Origin: Collybia mongolica
Taxonomy: Eukaryota; Basidiomycota; Agaricomycetes; Agaricales; Clitocybaceae
Reading direction: 5' to 3'
Length of the DNA stretch: 64,000 bases
Assembly: GCA_013420905.1 (NCBI GenBank)
Contig: JAAXNY010000005.1
Span: forward strand, 3,844,001-3,908,000
The translations under genes and the position numbers were made by a program. The notes beneath the pieces were generated by a model. The model worked only from the letters and a program-made list of their open reading frames with translations, made no database searches and was not told the origin of the DNA. Of the stretch, positions 1-11,640 are shown one piece after another; position 1 is the first letter of the stretch, and each line of letters begins with the position of its first letter.

Positions 1-2391
1 GCGAAATCGTTCGCCGGTCTAAAGAGTGAGTGCAGGAAAACTGACTAGGAATCATCTCGTTGTAACGGCGACAAGTCAAAGCGTTTTTGCACAATTTGCA
101 GAGTCGTGATGGCAATGTAATCTTAACCACGGGTTGGAGCCAGGAGGGAGACCAGGAGTGTATCGTCTTGATGGTCCGGTCCAATGACACAGGCGAATGC
201 AAGGTACCTCGAGCCGATTCCGTGACTATGGTGGCGATCTCATACATTGGAGACCTCGTGAAAGACCGAACAAGGATCAACGTGCCGTTCACACAGGCGC
301 GTGCCAAACTTGTCTTCATTGGATATCGGAAGACACTGCAATTTCTGACCCTATGGATTATTACGGGTGAATTCTAAGATTACCATCTAATGCCCATGGA
401 TTTCATACCTGCCTAACGGAGGCCGGTGCTAGTGCATGTTCCAGACGTATCGCAGACGGGAAGGAGAGTATGATCGCGGGGAGACACTTGAGGAAATTCC
501 AGGACGAAGACCCCAACCACCGACGGCGGAATTTCGAAAGGCAGGCTGATCATGAAGGATCTGGCGAATGGTGACTTAGAGATCTTGTATTATAGGAGCA
601 GTTGTGGGTCGTGGAGGCATTAAATGTACACATTGCCGTCACCAGGATGCAGTCGCATGACAGTAAAAAGGCAGCGATGAACAGGTCCATCCCGCGATCC
701 GTTAGTGTTTGCCCCAATGGGTGATGATGCATTGATATCAGGGCCTGAGCGTCTAGTTAGGGCAATTTCCTGTCATTTTTGCCATGCTGCTGTCGCGTGT
801 GTGGATCCCTGGAAAACCTGATGATAATGTCAAAAGTTTTGGTACTACGACACACGACCAAAATCACCACAAAAATCGTGGGCTCACAGTCGCCTGCTGG
901 TCTACCACTACCCTGGCAGAATCATATTGGAATTTGGTTCCCGTATTTCAGGCAGGGTCACTCAATGGGGCTGGGGAAAGAGATTGCCAACCCGGGTGTA
1001 TGTCCCTGTTAGTACATTGTTAGTCCATATTCACACGTACATTTTGATGGCTGGGCCTGAGGGTCGTGTCGCCATTCTAAACTCCTCCAACATGTGTTCT
1101 CGTTTCTCTGACCCAGTGCGAGTTCTCCATCCTTTTCACTTAAATATTTCAGACCAGGATGGCAAGAGGACTCAGATTCGCCTCTATACTCTCTGCATTA
1201 TTTCGCCCCATTCTCCGAATACTAGGAATGGAACCATCGAACCACAGAGAATTCATAACTGGAGATATTAACCTCTGGTACCACACCATTTTAAGCCTCT
1301 GCCTATTGGAACGCACCTCCAGGGACTACTATAAGGACCCAGAAGCATTCCCAGTGCGCAAGATAAGGAGGTATAAGGAGGTATCGGCGTCCCAGCACGA
1401 GTACCTTGTTGCAGAAATCGTTCCGAAGGGTTGCCTCCCGAAATATGTGAGGATAGAGCGGCTCAGATCGTCGGGCTCTACAGACAAAAACAGAAGCCCT
1501 CCCTCCGATTCTCAATCTAATTTCGCCCGACAATCTCTCACCTCATCAGTCGCCTCGATAAATTCTACGTCACTAGCCAGCGATTCAAGCTTGAAGGATG
1601 GCCCAGCTTTGGACCAGGTTAGGCTCCTCCGGGGTTGGCCGCCTGTTGAAAAAACGGTATTACTTGCACAAAAACTCACTGATGCCGGAGACCCTAAACA
1701 GGGAAGGGATGATAAGTTGCCGAAGCTGTCGAAAATGGTTGAACAAGTGACTTTCCGGCACACCACACTTTATGATCTCGCTATTATCGCCTACACCTTG
1801 CATAATGCCAAACCAGTCTACCAGATCGCCATGTACCAATGTTATTGGTTCGCCAGTGTCATCTTGCGTGTCCTCGAAAGTTGCGACGGTATTTCGGGGC
1901 AGACATCGGCGGAGGTGGAGGTCAAGAGCAAGGATGGGGCCTCAGAGGAAGAGGAACGCAGCGGAAACACTGATTTGGGGCAGACCCAGGTGGATATGGC
2001 GGTGGGGGGTGAGACGTCAGAGCAAGAGGAAGAGCCATGTTGTGGAAAGGGTGGTTCATGGTATGGTATGCAAGTCCATGTGGCTGACAAGAAAACGGTC
2101 GAATATTGGGGAAAAGAGTACAAGAAGCAACGGGATGCATTCCAAAGCACAGTACGCTTCGATTTTGTCACTCCTTCTAACGTTCTGACCAAGCTGGTAG
2201 ATCGACAACCACATGACAGAGGAGCAGAAAACTGAGGAGGCACAAGCAAGGGCAGAAGCTGAGGCAAAGAGGGCGGAAGTCGAGGCAAAGAGGGCGGAAG
2301 CTGAGGCAAAGAGGGCAGAAGTCGAGGCAAAGAGGGCAGAAGTCGAGGCAAAGAGGGCAGAAGCTGAGGAAAGGAGGGCAGACATGGCTGA
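1..2391. repeat. Left arm of a ~2.4-kb inverted repeat (reaches window edge)
   Basis: This stretch is nearly identical, in reverse complement, to about 23045-25362. The pair is separated by roughly 20 kb of unrelated genes. Shared landmarks are an open frame at 87-377 (matching 25266-24985), the short frames near 784-1271, and the main gene at 1159-2235. Small differences include a ~20-bp insertion near 1660-1690 here and a different number of heptad units near 2260-2370. Because similarity starts at base 1, this arm probably extends left of the window. The near-identity breaks just after 2391, where the right arm switches to sequence resembling a third copy. Confidence 0.9.
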
Positions 2392-2479
2392 AGGGTTGCG
2401 AAATGCAGATCAGGAAGAAATTCGGCAACTCAAGGAGCGAATCGCAAAGATGGAGCGAGACATTGCGACCACTGCCTGA
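1159..2479 (+). CDS. Unrecognised repeat-borne family protein, copy 1, with coiled-coil tail in a second frame
   Basis: I do not recognise this family. The main frame (1159-2235, 358 codons) opens with a basic, hydrophobic stretch (MARGLRFASILSALFRPILR), then a conserved block (RKIRRYKE...EYLVAEIVPKGCLPKYVRIERL), a Ser-rich linker, a second block around YQIAMYQCYWFASVIL, an acidic linker and a C-terminal block ending FDFVTPSNVLTKLVD. A second frame (2213-2479) begins inside its end. It encodes an alpha-helical heptad tail (EAKRAEV/A units) ending in QLKERIAKMERDIATT. The same offset occurs in copy 2, so a very short intron or a shared frameshift could join them. A CAG|GATGG acceptor-like site just before the ATG is conserved in copy 3 as TAG|GATGG, so an upstream exon (frame near 927-1155) is likely. 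Confidence 0.55.
2253..2375 (+). repeat. 21-bp tandem repeat encoding coiled-coil heptads
   Basis: The unit GAGGCAAAGAGGGCGGAAGTC and close variants is repeated about five to six times. Each unit encodes one heptad, E-A-K-R-A-E-(V/A). Copy 2 in the right arm keeps only two to three units, so the array has changed length in whole heptads since duplication. Confidence 0.85.
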
Positions 2480-2929
2480 GTCATACCATGTTCTCATACC
2501 TATATCCACAAGCTTTACATGATCGTTTCTATTGTTTTCCCATGTTGCAATTGTCTAGGAACAACGAGCCAATGTTATGTTTGGGAAGAATTTTATGACT
2601 CGCCTTTCTATCATTCTTAGTCTCAAATTTCATGCTGTTCCCTAACACGCAATTTGACAATATCTGTTTGTTTCTCGCTCTTTCAGGTCCCAAGAACAGA
2701 CATCTGGAACTAGATAATGGCGGCGCCTTGATCACCACCAGAGGCTTTGAACAGCAATGTAATTGACTCGAACGGACGATATCCCGAGTCTCATATATCT
2801 AAAGGGCTACAGTTATCTTACAGTATATACTACATCAGTTAGTGGTGCCTACAATCAACGAGTGCATCAATCAAGTTCATCCGTGATACAGAGTTAAAAA
2901 ATGCGCCGTCTCAGGCATTATACATCAGG

Positions 2930-3409
2930 AGAGCCATCCGGGATATCGCATTACACAGCGCCTTATGATTCATTACGGCCACCGTCGGTTATTGTCCGAG
3001 AGCATGCCGACTCAACCATGGAGCTTTACGAGTATGAACTCCAGAAGATCAAACAAAAATCGAAGTTCCGCAAGGGAGAAGGATTATCGACGAAGACGGA
3101 TTCAGACTTGTGACGAGATGTGGAGCGTATGGGCAAACGTTAGTGGTGGCGTTGGGGGTCGCGAGCAAGCGGTTCTAGCATGGACAGACCAACCGAAATC
3201 GGGGCAAGAAGAAGGAAGCAAAGGAGAATTAAGGATTTTATGGATTCCAGAAGGCGGAAAAGCAACGTAACAGTAAATGATTCCTCTCATTACAATGGTT
3301 CATATACTAACCCCTCCTGATAGAATTGATTGAACTGAAGAAAGGGTGGGAAGAGGACAAAGTGAAGGTGGAAAAGCTCACAGCATTGCGTCGGTTCAGG
3401 TCATACTAG
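2930..3409 (+). pseudogene. RRP7 C-terminal fragment pseudogene
   Basis: Reading across frames gives the C-terminal half of the ribosome-biogenesis protein Rrp7. First comes a block around ISHYTAPYDSLRPP and HADSTMELYEYE, then (after a frame change near 3080) DEDGFRLVTRCGAYGQTL and ASKRF. After that come two in-frame stops, and across a still-recognisable intron (about 3264-3313) the tail ELKKGWEEDKVKVEKL...RFRSY, stop at 3407-3409. The family normally ends DFYRFQ-R-KR...FEEDK...FKPY. No N-terminal part is visible upstream. The frameshift and stops make it non-functional. It lies between copies 1 and 3 of the repeat family, so it may have been carried in by duplication. Confidence 0.75.
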
Positions 3410-3739
3410 GCTTTATTTCCTGGACACCCGTCGCTTTGCTGTTCGAGCATATCCGTTGTGTTATCCTATTATGCAGATGGGGGTAGTCACGGCTGGAGGA
3501 TTGATAACTAATTTTATCGGCATACCTCGGACTGGTTACATGTGGGGCCTAAAGGCTTCAGAAATCGTCGTTAGAAGGTTTCTTCGACCCCGATCAAGCA
3601 TTTTGCGTCACAAAACGATTCAACAAATAGCTCCTCCAAAACGCGTGCGAGGCCGTGAGGTATCATGCTAGACCTTGAGCACATTTGATACCACTCTTTT
3701 TATCCAATCCCAAATCCCATATCAGCTCTCGTTCCAAAA

Positions 3740-5187
3740 ATGAGCGCCGAAAATCCCTGCGCTGGAGATATGAAGATTCACCGCTTCATCTACAGATGTA
3801 TTCGCGTGAACGTTGCTGTGTCTTCATCTTCACTTTTCAATGGTACAATGAACTCAGATGATTCTGTCACTGTTTCCATGAATTTAGGACCTCGCTTGGC
3901 CCTAGTACGAGGGTTCATCGTTGATCTCACACTTGAAGCGGTTGTCATTGGGGTGGACCATGAGGTGGACCCTCGAATCATTCGCACACACTTGAAGGGC
4001 CTCCAGCAGGAACGAATTCTGCCGGTCTCAGACCCAGTCATGTTCCGAATCGATCAAGATAAGCTGCTGGTGGCGGTCGCGTGCAGGTCTACCACTACCA
4101 TGGCAAAATGGTATTGGAATTTGGTACCAGTATTTCAGGCAGCGACACTCAATGGGGCTGGGGTAAGAAATTGGATGGACTTATCGACCTGTATGACCCT
4201 CCCCTTAGTAAATTGATAGTCCGTATTCACACGTACATTTTGATGGTTGAGGTCCTGGGGCCTGAGAGTCGTGTCGCTATTCTAAACTCCTCCAACAAGC
4301 GTTCTCGTTTCTCTGACCTAGCGCGGGTTCTCCGTCCTCTTTACTTGATTATTTCAAACTAGGATGGCAAATCGTTACGGATTCGCCTCTACACTCTCTG
4401 CATTATTTCGCCCCATCCTCCGAATGCTAGAAATGGATCCAGTGAACCACCGAGAATTCGTATATGGAGACATTGAGGGCTGGTAGGGCACCATTTTAAT
4501 GCTCTGCATGACGGAGCCCACCTCCAGGGGCTACTTTAAGGAACCGAAATCATTCCCAGTGCGCAAGATAAGGATGTATAAGGAAGGATTGCGGTCTGGA
4601 CACGAGTACCTTGTTGCAGAAGTCGTTCCGAAGGGTTACCCTCCGAAATTTGTGAAGGTGGAGGGGCAAAGATTATCGAGACCCACAGAAAAAATCAACC
4701 CCGTCCTCCGATTCTCAATCTGATAACCCCCAGCAATTCCCTATAGGTTGGTCATCAGGCATCGATTCTAGCTGGAAAAGTCGCCCAGTGGTGGAGGATG
4801 GGATCTCGGAGCAAGAGGAATGTGGTGGAAATGGTGGTACATGGGGCCCAATTCAAGTTCACATGTCTAATAAGGACATGGTCGCAACATTGAAACGAAG
4901 GTATAAGGATGAATGGAAATGGTTCAGAAGCTGGGTATGCTTTGATTTTGTCACTAGTTCTTGCATTCTGATGAAATTGATAGGTTGAGAAATCCGACAT
5001 AGACGAGAAGATAGTGAAAGCTGAGGCAAATAGAGCAGATGCTGAGACAAGGAGGGCCGGTGCGGCTGAGGAAGAGCGTCGGCAATACACTCGTAGGCTG
5101 CGTATAGCTCAGGAAAAATTTCGGCAACTCGAGGAAGAAATGGCAAGAATGAAGAAGCAAGGCTTTGCGACTATCACCTGTGACTGA
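3740..5187 (+). pseudogene. Diverged, internally deleted copy 3 of the inverted-repeat gene family
   Basis: An open frame at 3740-4216 (acidic, with GPRLALVRGFIVDLTLEA and DPRIIRTHLKGL) is followed by frames matching copy 1: LEFGTSISGSDTQWGWGKKL, then FASTLSALFRPILRMLEMDP, then RKIRMYKEGL...EYLVAEVVPKG. An in-frame TAG follows GDIEGW near 4483. The frame closes at 4721, and about 300 bp of the middle block is missing. After that the acidic linker, the FDFVTSSCILMKL block and a shorter helical tail ending about 5187 resume in other frames. The upstream exon kept here has no clear counterpart in copy 1. The downstream region (5137-5445) is almost the same as 22735-23035 reversed. Confidence 0.75.
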
Positions 5188-5449
5188 GCCGTAACCAAGA
5201 GTACGGTTCCTTTAGCGTTATAGGCATTTCGATCTTACTTGTACCTGCACCCCCGAGCCACCGTCTGTCCACAAGATTTCCTTAACTAGATTCGTGTTTT
5301 TGTTTTCATGTCGTGTTTCTACATAAAAGAATGATGAGTCAATATTACCTTATCTACGACTCGCCTTTCTATTAATCTTGGCGTCCTAAATTTCATCTGG
5401 TTTCATTGCTCGTTCCTAATGCAAGAGTCAACGACATTTGTTTGTTTTT

Positions 5450-6080
5450 CCACCTCCCAACGACTTCCCCACACCCAGAAGTGACTAGTGACCTCCGAGT
5501 CACTGAGTTTCATTGTGCCAACTTCTTCGAGGGCTCCGTTGATCACTGTTGTACAAGTTTTCACCTCAGTCTTGCGCAGCTGAAAACATTATCTTGAAAA
5601 AATCTGGGAAGTTATGAGATTAGCAGCGGCAAGTCATCTTTAACCGCCCTGATTGGTGTCTGATCGGAGCCTGAATATGCCTTAAAGCTTGTACGCTGGC
5701 ACTGACGGTCGCGGCTGCAGCAAACCGCAGTATCATCATTCTTGCTACTATTGCTCGCAATTAATCATCTATGTCAATGACGGCGTTCTCATGCTCTGTG
5801 GCAGCTTCCGAGCTCGTATCGCTCGCTTTTCCGATGTATACCCTGCCGCCTCAATCTCGGACACTGACCTCGCCATCGTGACCGACAGAATCCCTCATGC
5901 GCAAGCGCATATGTTCCTAATTCTTTCCGTGGATTTCACTTGCTTTGCTACTTGGGCCTCCGGTATTGATTCTTGTCTCTCTCACCCCCTATTGCCCTAT
6001 ATTGATTCTGCGATGTTCTATTTGTGTTCTTGTGTACCTTGAACAACCATTTTATTTTTGGCCTTGCAAATTCTTTCAAA
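5450..6080. other. Intergenic, no supported gene
   Basis: After the repeat-family similarity stops abruptly near 5445, I see only short frames with no recognisable motif. The stretch ends in an A/T-rich segment with a TATAAA at 6085-6090, which is the likely former core promoter of the decayed LPMO downstream. Confidence 0.5.
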
Positions 6081-6129
6081 TTATTATAAAAAAAGGAGTT
6101 ATGCACAGTTATGTTTATTATCGATCAAC

Positions 6130-6955
6130 ATGAAGCGGATACTTTCCATCCTTACAGCAGGGGCTGTTGTCAATGCTCACTACAACAATCCAGGCAAAGA
6201 TGTTACGTCCACCGATCTACCCTGTAATGTCAATGATCCCAGTCTGTTCACCGTGTCTACCCTCAGCATCTCGTCGAATGGCATCGATACGATCAGCGTA
6301 CCGGGGAAGACCCTGTTGCTAATCCCCACAAGGCCAGTCTTAGTTTATGTTGCCAAAGCTCCTTCTACCACTGTGTCCTTTAATGTCCAAGAGTCTATAT
6401 GGACCAAGATTTACCAGTCAGGCCTTCTTAACTCGACGACTTGGGGCCCCCGACATCGTCAACGCCAACCAACTTTAGCCTTTCTGTTCATGTTTGGTCA
6501 TGTAGGCTAATGTCTTTTATTCGTTTGATAGGAAAACACAGTGTGCCGCATTACTTTCTGCAGAAGAGTACCTTCTCCGCGCCAAGATTGTATTCGAATT
6601 ATATTTATCAAGGTGATACCGGTCTAAATCCTCTCGTTAGATTGCATTGCACATCACTTCTTCCTACCCTGGGGCACAGTTTTTCCATCAGTAAGATCAC
6701 ACTGTGCCTTTTCGAAAACATACTCACGTCTTCCTAAAATTTACGCTCAAGTCAAGATCGCGACCGGAGGAAACGCCAGTACCCCTGAGATTGCTTTACC
6801 TGGTGCGTATTCTCCGACTGATCCAGACATTACGGTAAAGGACTTTTCAACGCTTGCAGCCTACTCTGAACCTTGCATATTTTAGGTGTATATCCATAAC
6901 AATCCTCACAGCTACATCCCTCCCGGCAGCGCCGTATGGTCCGGACGAATCAAGT
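6130..6955 (+). pseudogene. Decayed AA9 lytic polysaccharide monooxygenase paralogue
   Basis: The start resembles the intact neighbour: a signal peptide (MKRILSILTAGAVVNA) followed by the His that would be the mature N-terminus. It then jumps to KDVTSTDLPCNVND, so the early LWVNG/LRVP region is missing, and the metal-binding EWH segment is replaced by unrelated residues. Further exon-like blocks follow in order: VLVYVAKAPSTTVSF, WTKIYQSGLLNSTTW, then (other frames) GKHS..., AQVKIATGGNASTPEIALPGAY and, after an intron, YIHNNPHSYIPPGSAVWSG ending near 6955. Lost metal-binding residues and several frame breaks argue against function. It is a tandem duplicate of the gene at 7523. Confidence 0.85.
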
Positions 6956-7481
6956 GAAATAACGTACCCAATTAAGATATTTTCATATCAAGGCCTGTCG
7001 TTCGATAACTGAATTCTAAGTTCTTATGTGAATGTACTACTACGACGAATTTGACTTGTATTTGACCTACCATGTCCCATTTCGGCCTTGACTTTGCTTT
7101 TGTGGCGGTGATGTCGATATTCTACACTGATCGCTTGATACTTTTAAGCGTTTATAGATATTAGCCAAGGTCCATCCGTAGCGTGCCAAGCCCGAGCGGC
7201 CGTCGTGGGGTCAGTGGCCTTCCAATCCAATGTCAAGTTTGCGACAGTATTCAATGTTACTCCCTTTGCCGAGCTCCCGTTCCGAGATTATTTCCGGTTA
7301 CTTGTCGCGAGCCAATCCCTCTGACGCATAATGTGATCCAACTCCACGACCTGTCGCCAACGGTATTTGCATTCCATGCTTATTTCCCGACAAAAACCCC
7401 TCGGCCGCTTCAATCTCGGTATGGGGACCATCGTGATTTTGGCTTCTAAATGGCCCATCAACCTCTATGTCCGAGCCCGAT

Positions 7482-7488
7482 TATAAAA
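7482..7488 (+). promoter_or_regulatory. TATA box of the AA9 gene
   Basis: TATAAAAG lies 35-41 bp before the ATG at 7523, leaving room for only a very short 5' leader. This is typical of strongly regulated secreted-enzyme genes. Confidence 0.65.
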
Positions 7489-7522
7489 GGCGGCGAAAGC
7501 TGGTGATTTCCTCCAGTAAACC

Positions 7523-8645
7523 ATGAAGATCGCAATTTCTCTCCTAGCCTGTGTGGCGCTTGTCAATGCCCACTGTAAGCGAGAGTTTCTTCACTGCAGA
7601 TCCAAACACTCAATTCTTCTTCTTTATAGTTACCATGCAGTACCTGTGGATCAACGGTGTATGCGTTTCCGTCATCCCGCTTGCTTTATTGCTGAAGAAA
7701 AGACAACTCTTTAGGCTGATCAAGGCAAAAACACATACCTCCGCGTCCCCCCCAACAACAACCCCGTCACCGATGTCAACTCGAAGGATTTGACATGTAA
7801 CGTCAATGGTCTCTCTGGTAGCGCCACTGGCACCGTTACGATCCCTGCTGGGGCCACGATCACGTATGTTGCGTTGTAATTTACTGTGATTGCCTGAAGC
7901 TCACGAATTCCGCTGAAGCCTCGAATGGCACCAACACGATCAGCGCACAGGCGAAGACCCCATCTCTGGTGGACACAAGGGTCCCGTCCAGGTGTACATT
8001 GCCAAGGCTCCGTCTTCCGCAGGTTCTTTCGACGGCCAGGGCGCAGTGTGGACAAAACTCTACTCGTCTGGTCTCCTGAACGCCAGCACCCAACAATGGG
8101 CTACAGACGTCGTCAACGCAAACTCTGGTGGGTACTTTTATTTTGAGTGCCTTTGGAGTTCTTTCTCAACTCGGCGGAAAATAAAATAAGGCAAACACTC
8201 CTTCAAAATCCCCTCATCCCTCCCTGCTGGAGAGTACCTCATCCGTGGTGAAATCGTGAGTATCATGGAACCTGTAAAATATTTCAAGGATGAGTGATCT
8301 GATGTATGAACTTCCAGATCGCTCTCCACGTCGCTCAATCGTACCCCGGTGCTCAATTCTACATTGGTACGTGTTCGGCATCCAATACAAGGAGCCTTCC
8401 AAAGCTCATACCTCACTTCTTTCTCTAGGCTGTGCCCAGGTCAAGATCTCTAGCGGAGGCAGTGCTAGCCCCCCCAAGATCTCCATCCCGGGAACATACA
8501 AGGCCAGCGACCCTGGTATCACCGTAAGTACCCCATGTTGAGGCGTCATCGCACCACCGATCATATCTGACGGGACGCTTAGGTCAACATCTACAACAAC
8601 CTCCAGAGCTACACCGCTCCCGGTGGCTCCGTCTGGTCTGGTTGA
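7523..8645 (+). CDS. AA9 lytic polysaccharide monooxygenase, secreted, no CBM
   Basis: Exons 7523-7574, 7630-7658, 7715-7863, 7919-8127, 8191-8255, 8318-8366, 8429-8523 and 8583-8645 join in frame to 236 residues. A signal peptide (about residues 1-16, ending LVNA) is followed by His17, which becomes the N-terminal His of the copper histidine brace. The second brace His is H81 in TLEWHQHD, and the axial Tyr is Y183 in AQFYIG. Family blocks LRVPPNNNPVTDVNS, HKGPVQVYIAKAP and LPAGEYLIRGEIIALH are intact, and it stops at GGSVWSG without a cellulose-binding module. AA9 enzymes oxidatively cleave cellulose outside the cell with copper, an electron donor and H2O2/O2. The upstream copy is broken, so this is probably the working gene of the pair. 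Confidence 0.95.
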
Positions 8646-8953
8646 AAGGAACATAAACGTCACGTCACCTTACGAGATTCTAGTTTGCAATGTAATGGTA
8701 TTTCGCGCAATACACTGTCTTGAACCACCTTTGTGGCATGAAGAGTTAAGGGTACTTTGAAGAAAGTTCTACGGTGGAGCGTGCGCGAATTGGAGACTTT
8801 GGATGAGATTACGCCGCGAAGGAGAGCATCGGAAGCGCAGTAAGCGGCTGTTGAGTTTCATCACATGACTCAAGATGCATGTGATGGATGAGTAGATTAT
8901 CTCAGCAATTTGACGAATGCCTTCCTGACCAACGTCCATCCCCGAATCACTGT

Positions 8954-10457
8954 ATGCACCGGGCTGCATGTTTACCAACCCTTCGCATATACTATCCATC
9001 CTTACACCGTTCAAAACTTGGATGGGCTGTTCGATATAATCATGGAGAGGTAAAGAAATCTGTACAGAGCGCAAGCGACAAGCTCTTTAGAGATGCAGCT
9101 CGCGAAGATGCCGAAGTCAGCTCCCAGCCTAGATCGTCTACACGCATCCCGTTCTTAGAGAACCAGTATGAAAACTGGACAGGGGAAGAGAGCATGCAGG
9201 ATGCAGTGTTGCGGATGCTGGTTGATAAATATAAACCACTGAGGAGTGGGACCATTCAGACGGCAGAACAGAAACTGAAGCTCACACCTCCGAGTATATC
9301 CTCGCCCACTTCGAGTAATCTGCCTTCCAGGCTCACTGTGCCATCCACTGGGTCGTGGGCCACGGAACCACTACTTCCATCTTCGCCGGACCATCGACCG
9401 TGGCACACAGAATTCAAAGCGCCCTCACATGCTACGTCCTCGGTCAAGGAAGCTTATATATCATCTGCACCCGCTGGTCCTGTACGTCCTTCTAAACCAT
9501 TAACTCTCGATGACGTGGCACGTAGAAAGGAAAGAGAGGCAAATAAAAAGGCAGCGTTTGTGGGAAGGCTCACACGTGCTAAGGAGTCGACATTGGACTA
9601 TCGTCTCGGCATCAGGGGTTCCATTGGCCGTCCAACGCCTGTGTCATTGAAAGGTTGGGCTAGCCTCGTTGAGGATAGAATAGACGTCAGTATGCTTTAT
9701 TCCCTTTTACAATGCATGTGTAACTCATCTACATATAGAAAGCCCGGAAAGCTGGCTTATTCAACACTGTCCAGGGCAGAGGGGAGCCAATCCGGCGGAA
9801 TATAGAAGAGTCGAATCCGTTTATTGCTCGAGAAGAGTTCTTGATGAATCGAATCGTGCAACGCAATGGAGCAGTTCCGCCTTGGGTAGAGATACAAGGC
9901 GGTGGGTATCGGGATCATTCTCTTTTCGTATGACCAAAGTCTGACTTAACACAACAGAACTCGATACAGCAGTACAAACGTTCCGTCAAATACTACAACA
10001 ATCATGGATTCGCCGAGCTGTTCGACTTTTTACAACGTCCAACCCACCAGCACTTCTACGAACAATCTCATTAAAGGATATCAAATCCTTTCGCGACCCC
10101 GCATGGGAAGAAAGAGAACGGAAATACCACGACACTGCTATAGAAGAACTTAATTCTCTCGTGCGCAAGTACAATGCGGTCGCGCCGTATTCTGTCCGGC
10201 GTCCTTACTATGTCCGGAGCGTCGAGATTGAGCGGCTATTCGATAGTTGCGCCGAAAATATTTCCCGCGAACTGGCCAATCGAGCCCAAGATGCCAAGAC
10301 GCCCATGAAGAATGACCCAAAGTCCAGCCCGCATATAGAAGGGTGGTCAGATGGGTATAGTGGGGGCACCATTGGAAGTACCAGTGGTATTTGGCGTATT
10401 CGCGATCTTCTTCGCGGCTGGTTCAATCGCCTCGCCACAAAGTTGGGGCTGAGATAA
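8954..10457 (+). CDS. DNAJC28-type conserved domain (DUF1992) protein, probably mitochondrial
   Basis: Exons 8954-9685, 9739-9901 and 9958-10457 give 464 residues. The N-terminus (MHRAACLPTLRIYYPSLHRSK) is basic and hydroxylated without acids, like a mitochondrial presequence, which is why I prefer the ATG at 8954 over upstream frames. The recognisable part is the DUF1992/DNAJC28 block: GWASLVEDRIDKARKAGLF, then VQGRGEPI...NPFIAREEFLMNRIVQ and GAVPPWVEIQ. It is followed by a helical, Arg-rich C-terminal half (NAVAPYSVRRPYYVR) seen in fungal members. No J domain is present, as is usual for the fungal form. The molecular role of this family is poorly defined. Confidence 0.88.
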
Positions 10458-11223
10458 ATGGGACAATTTGTTCCACTCCCGGTTGTGTCATGATCACATG
10501 TATCTTTCCCTTTACCGTTCCTTATGCAGCCGTAGCACCTTGTATGGATGTAGCCGATATCAGATTGGCCGACCAACATAGATTGCTCTTGGCTGTGCCC
10601 GCCGTCATTAATCATTAACCTCTGACCTCCTGACCGCATGTACCAATGCCCGTCCATCTATACATAATTTTATAATTATCCTGATCCTCGGCGATTCCCC
10701 GTCCGCCAACTTGTTTCGAATGCAACACCTTGAGGAAAACACGAGGTTCAAGAGATTTGAGGGTCTGGAAACCTGAGTCAATCCAGTTGCAGGCACCCAG
10801 CAGCTTGTTCTCAACCCAGAGTTGCTCGTATTCGTACAATACCGGGTACAAGAAACTGTAAATGAACTCAAGAATGAACTATCCATGGAAACCACCGACT
10901 CGGACCCTGCGCCGTATGACTAACACAAAGCCAGACGGCGATGTCGCGAGGCGGGCACAAGGGGAGAACAATGGCAGTGAGCAAACAAAAAAAAAGGGTG
11001 AATTGATGAGGGCGCCTCGAGGCGAGCCTCGCGTTATGCGGACGGCAAAATGAGCCTCGCTTCATCTAATCAATATAAAAGCTTAGCCCTTTCTTCTATT
11101 AAAACCGTTCTTCACCCCTCTTCTTTCCATTCATCGCACTTCCCGCAATTGACTCCGTTATCTTCTGCTCTCGCCACCTCATCCATCAACGTACACGTAT
11201 CCATCACCCATCCACCAACCACC
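10458..11223. other. Intergenic; one unassigned minus-strand frame
   Basis: A minus-strand frame at 10851-10615 (starting LYPVLYEYEQLWVENKLLG) is preceded by a plausible CAG acceptor. I cannot attach it to an upstream exon or to a family. The rest holds a GC-rich palindrome near 11020 (CGCCTCGAGGCG) and a TATAAAAGC near 11083, which is the likely core promoter of the next gene. Confidence 0.4.
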
Positions 11224-11640
11224 ATGTCATACGATGAAGATATCACTGTACGTGGCGTGCTCCTAAGCACTGTGCTGTTGTTCATATCCGATTGTCTTTG
11301 TCTGTAGCCCGGAGACATCGTCGCTGTCCGACATGGTATGAAAGGCCGACAGGAAGGTCTTGTCATTGGCTCGCACATTGACCACCACGTATGCAAACTC
11401 GCACACTTGCACTCACTTCCTGACCGGACCTTCCTTACAGGGTCGACAAATCATCGAAGTCCAGCTTGAGAACGAGGTCTACAAGGCCTGGTATGATCCG
11501 TCCTCGCCTATATTTCTATAGAGTACTTCCTCATGCTCCCCCACAGGTACCCAACTGTCACTCGCGTGAGGCGTACCATATCATACTCCCGTCCAAGTGC
11601 ACATAAGCAGCGCACCATCGAACGACGCATCTACTGGTGA
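11224..11640 (+). CDS. Small basic protein of unknown function, four exons
   Basis: Exons 11224-11247, 11308-11388, 11441-11490 and 11547-11640 splice in frame to 82 residues. I do not recognise the family. The core GDIVAVRHGMKGRQEGLVIG followed by QIIEVQLENEVYKAWYPTVTRV looks like a small SH3/Tudor-like beta-barrel: a Gly-rich turn, alternating hydrophobics and an aromatic pair. The tail is basic (SAHKQRTIERRIYW). All introns have good GT...AG borders and a TATA element precedes it, so I believe it is a real gene. The exons are too short to appear as one open frame. Confidence 0.7.

Noticed and set aside
2253..2375. Regular short repeat considered as a CRISPR-like array
   Set aside because: There are no spacers, it is coding, and it lies in a eukaryote. 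It is a tandem heptad repeat.
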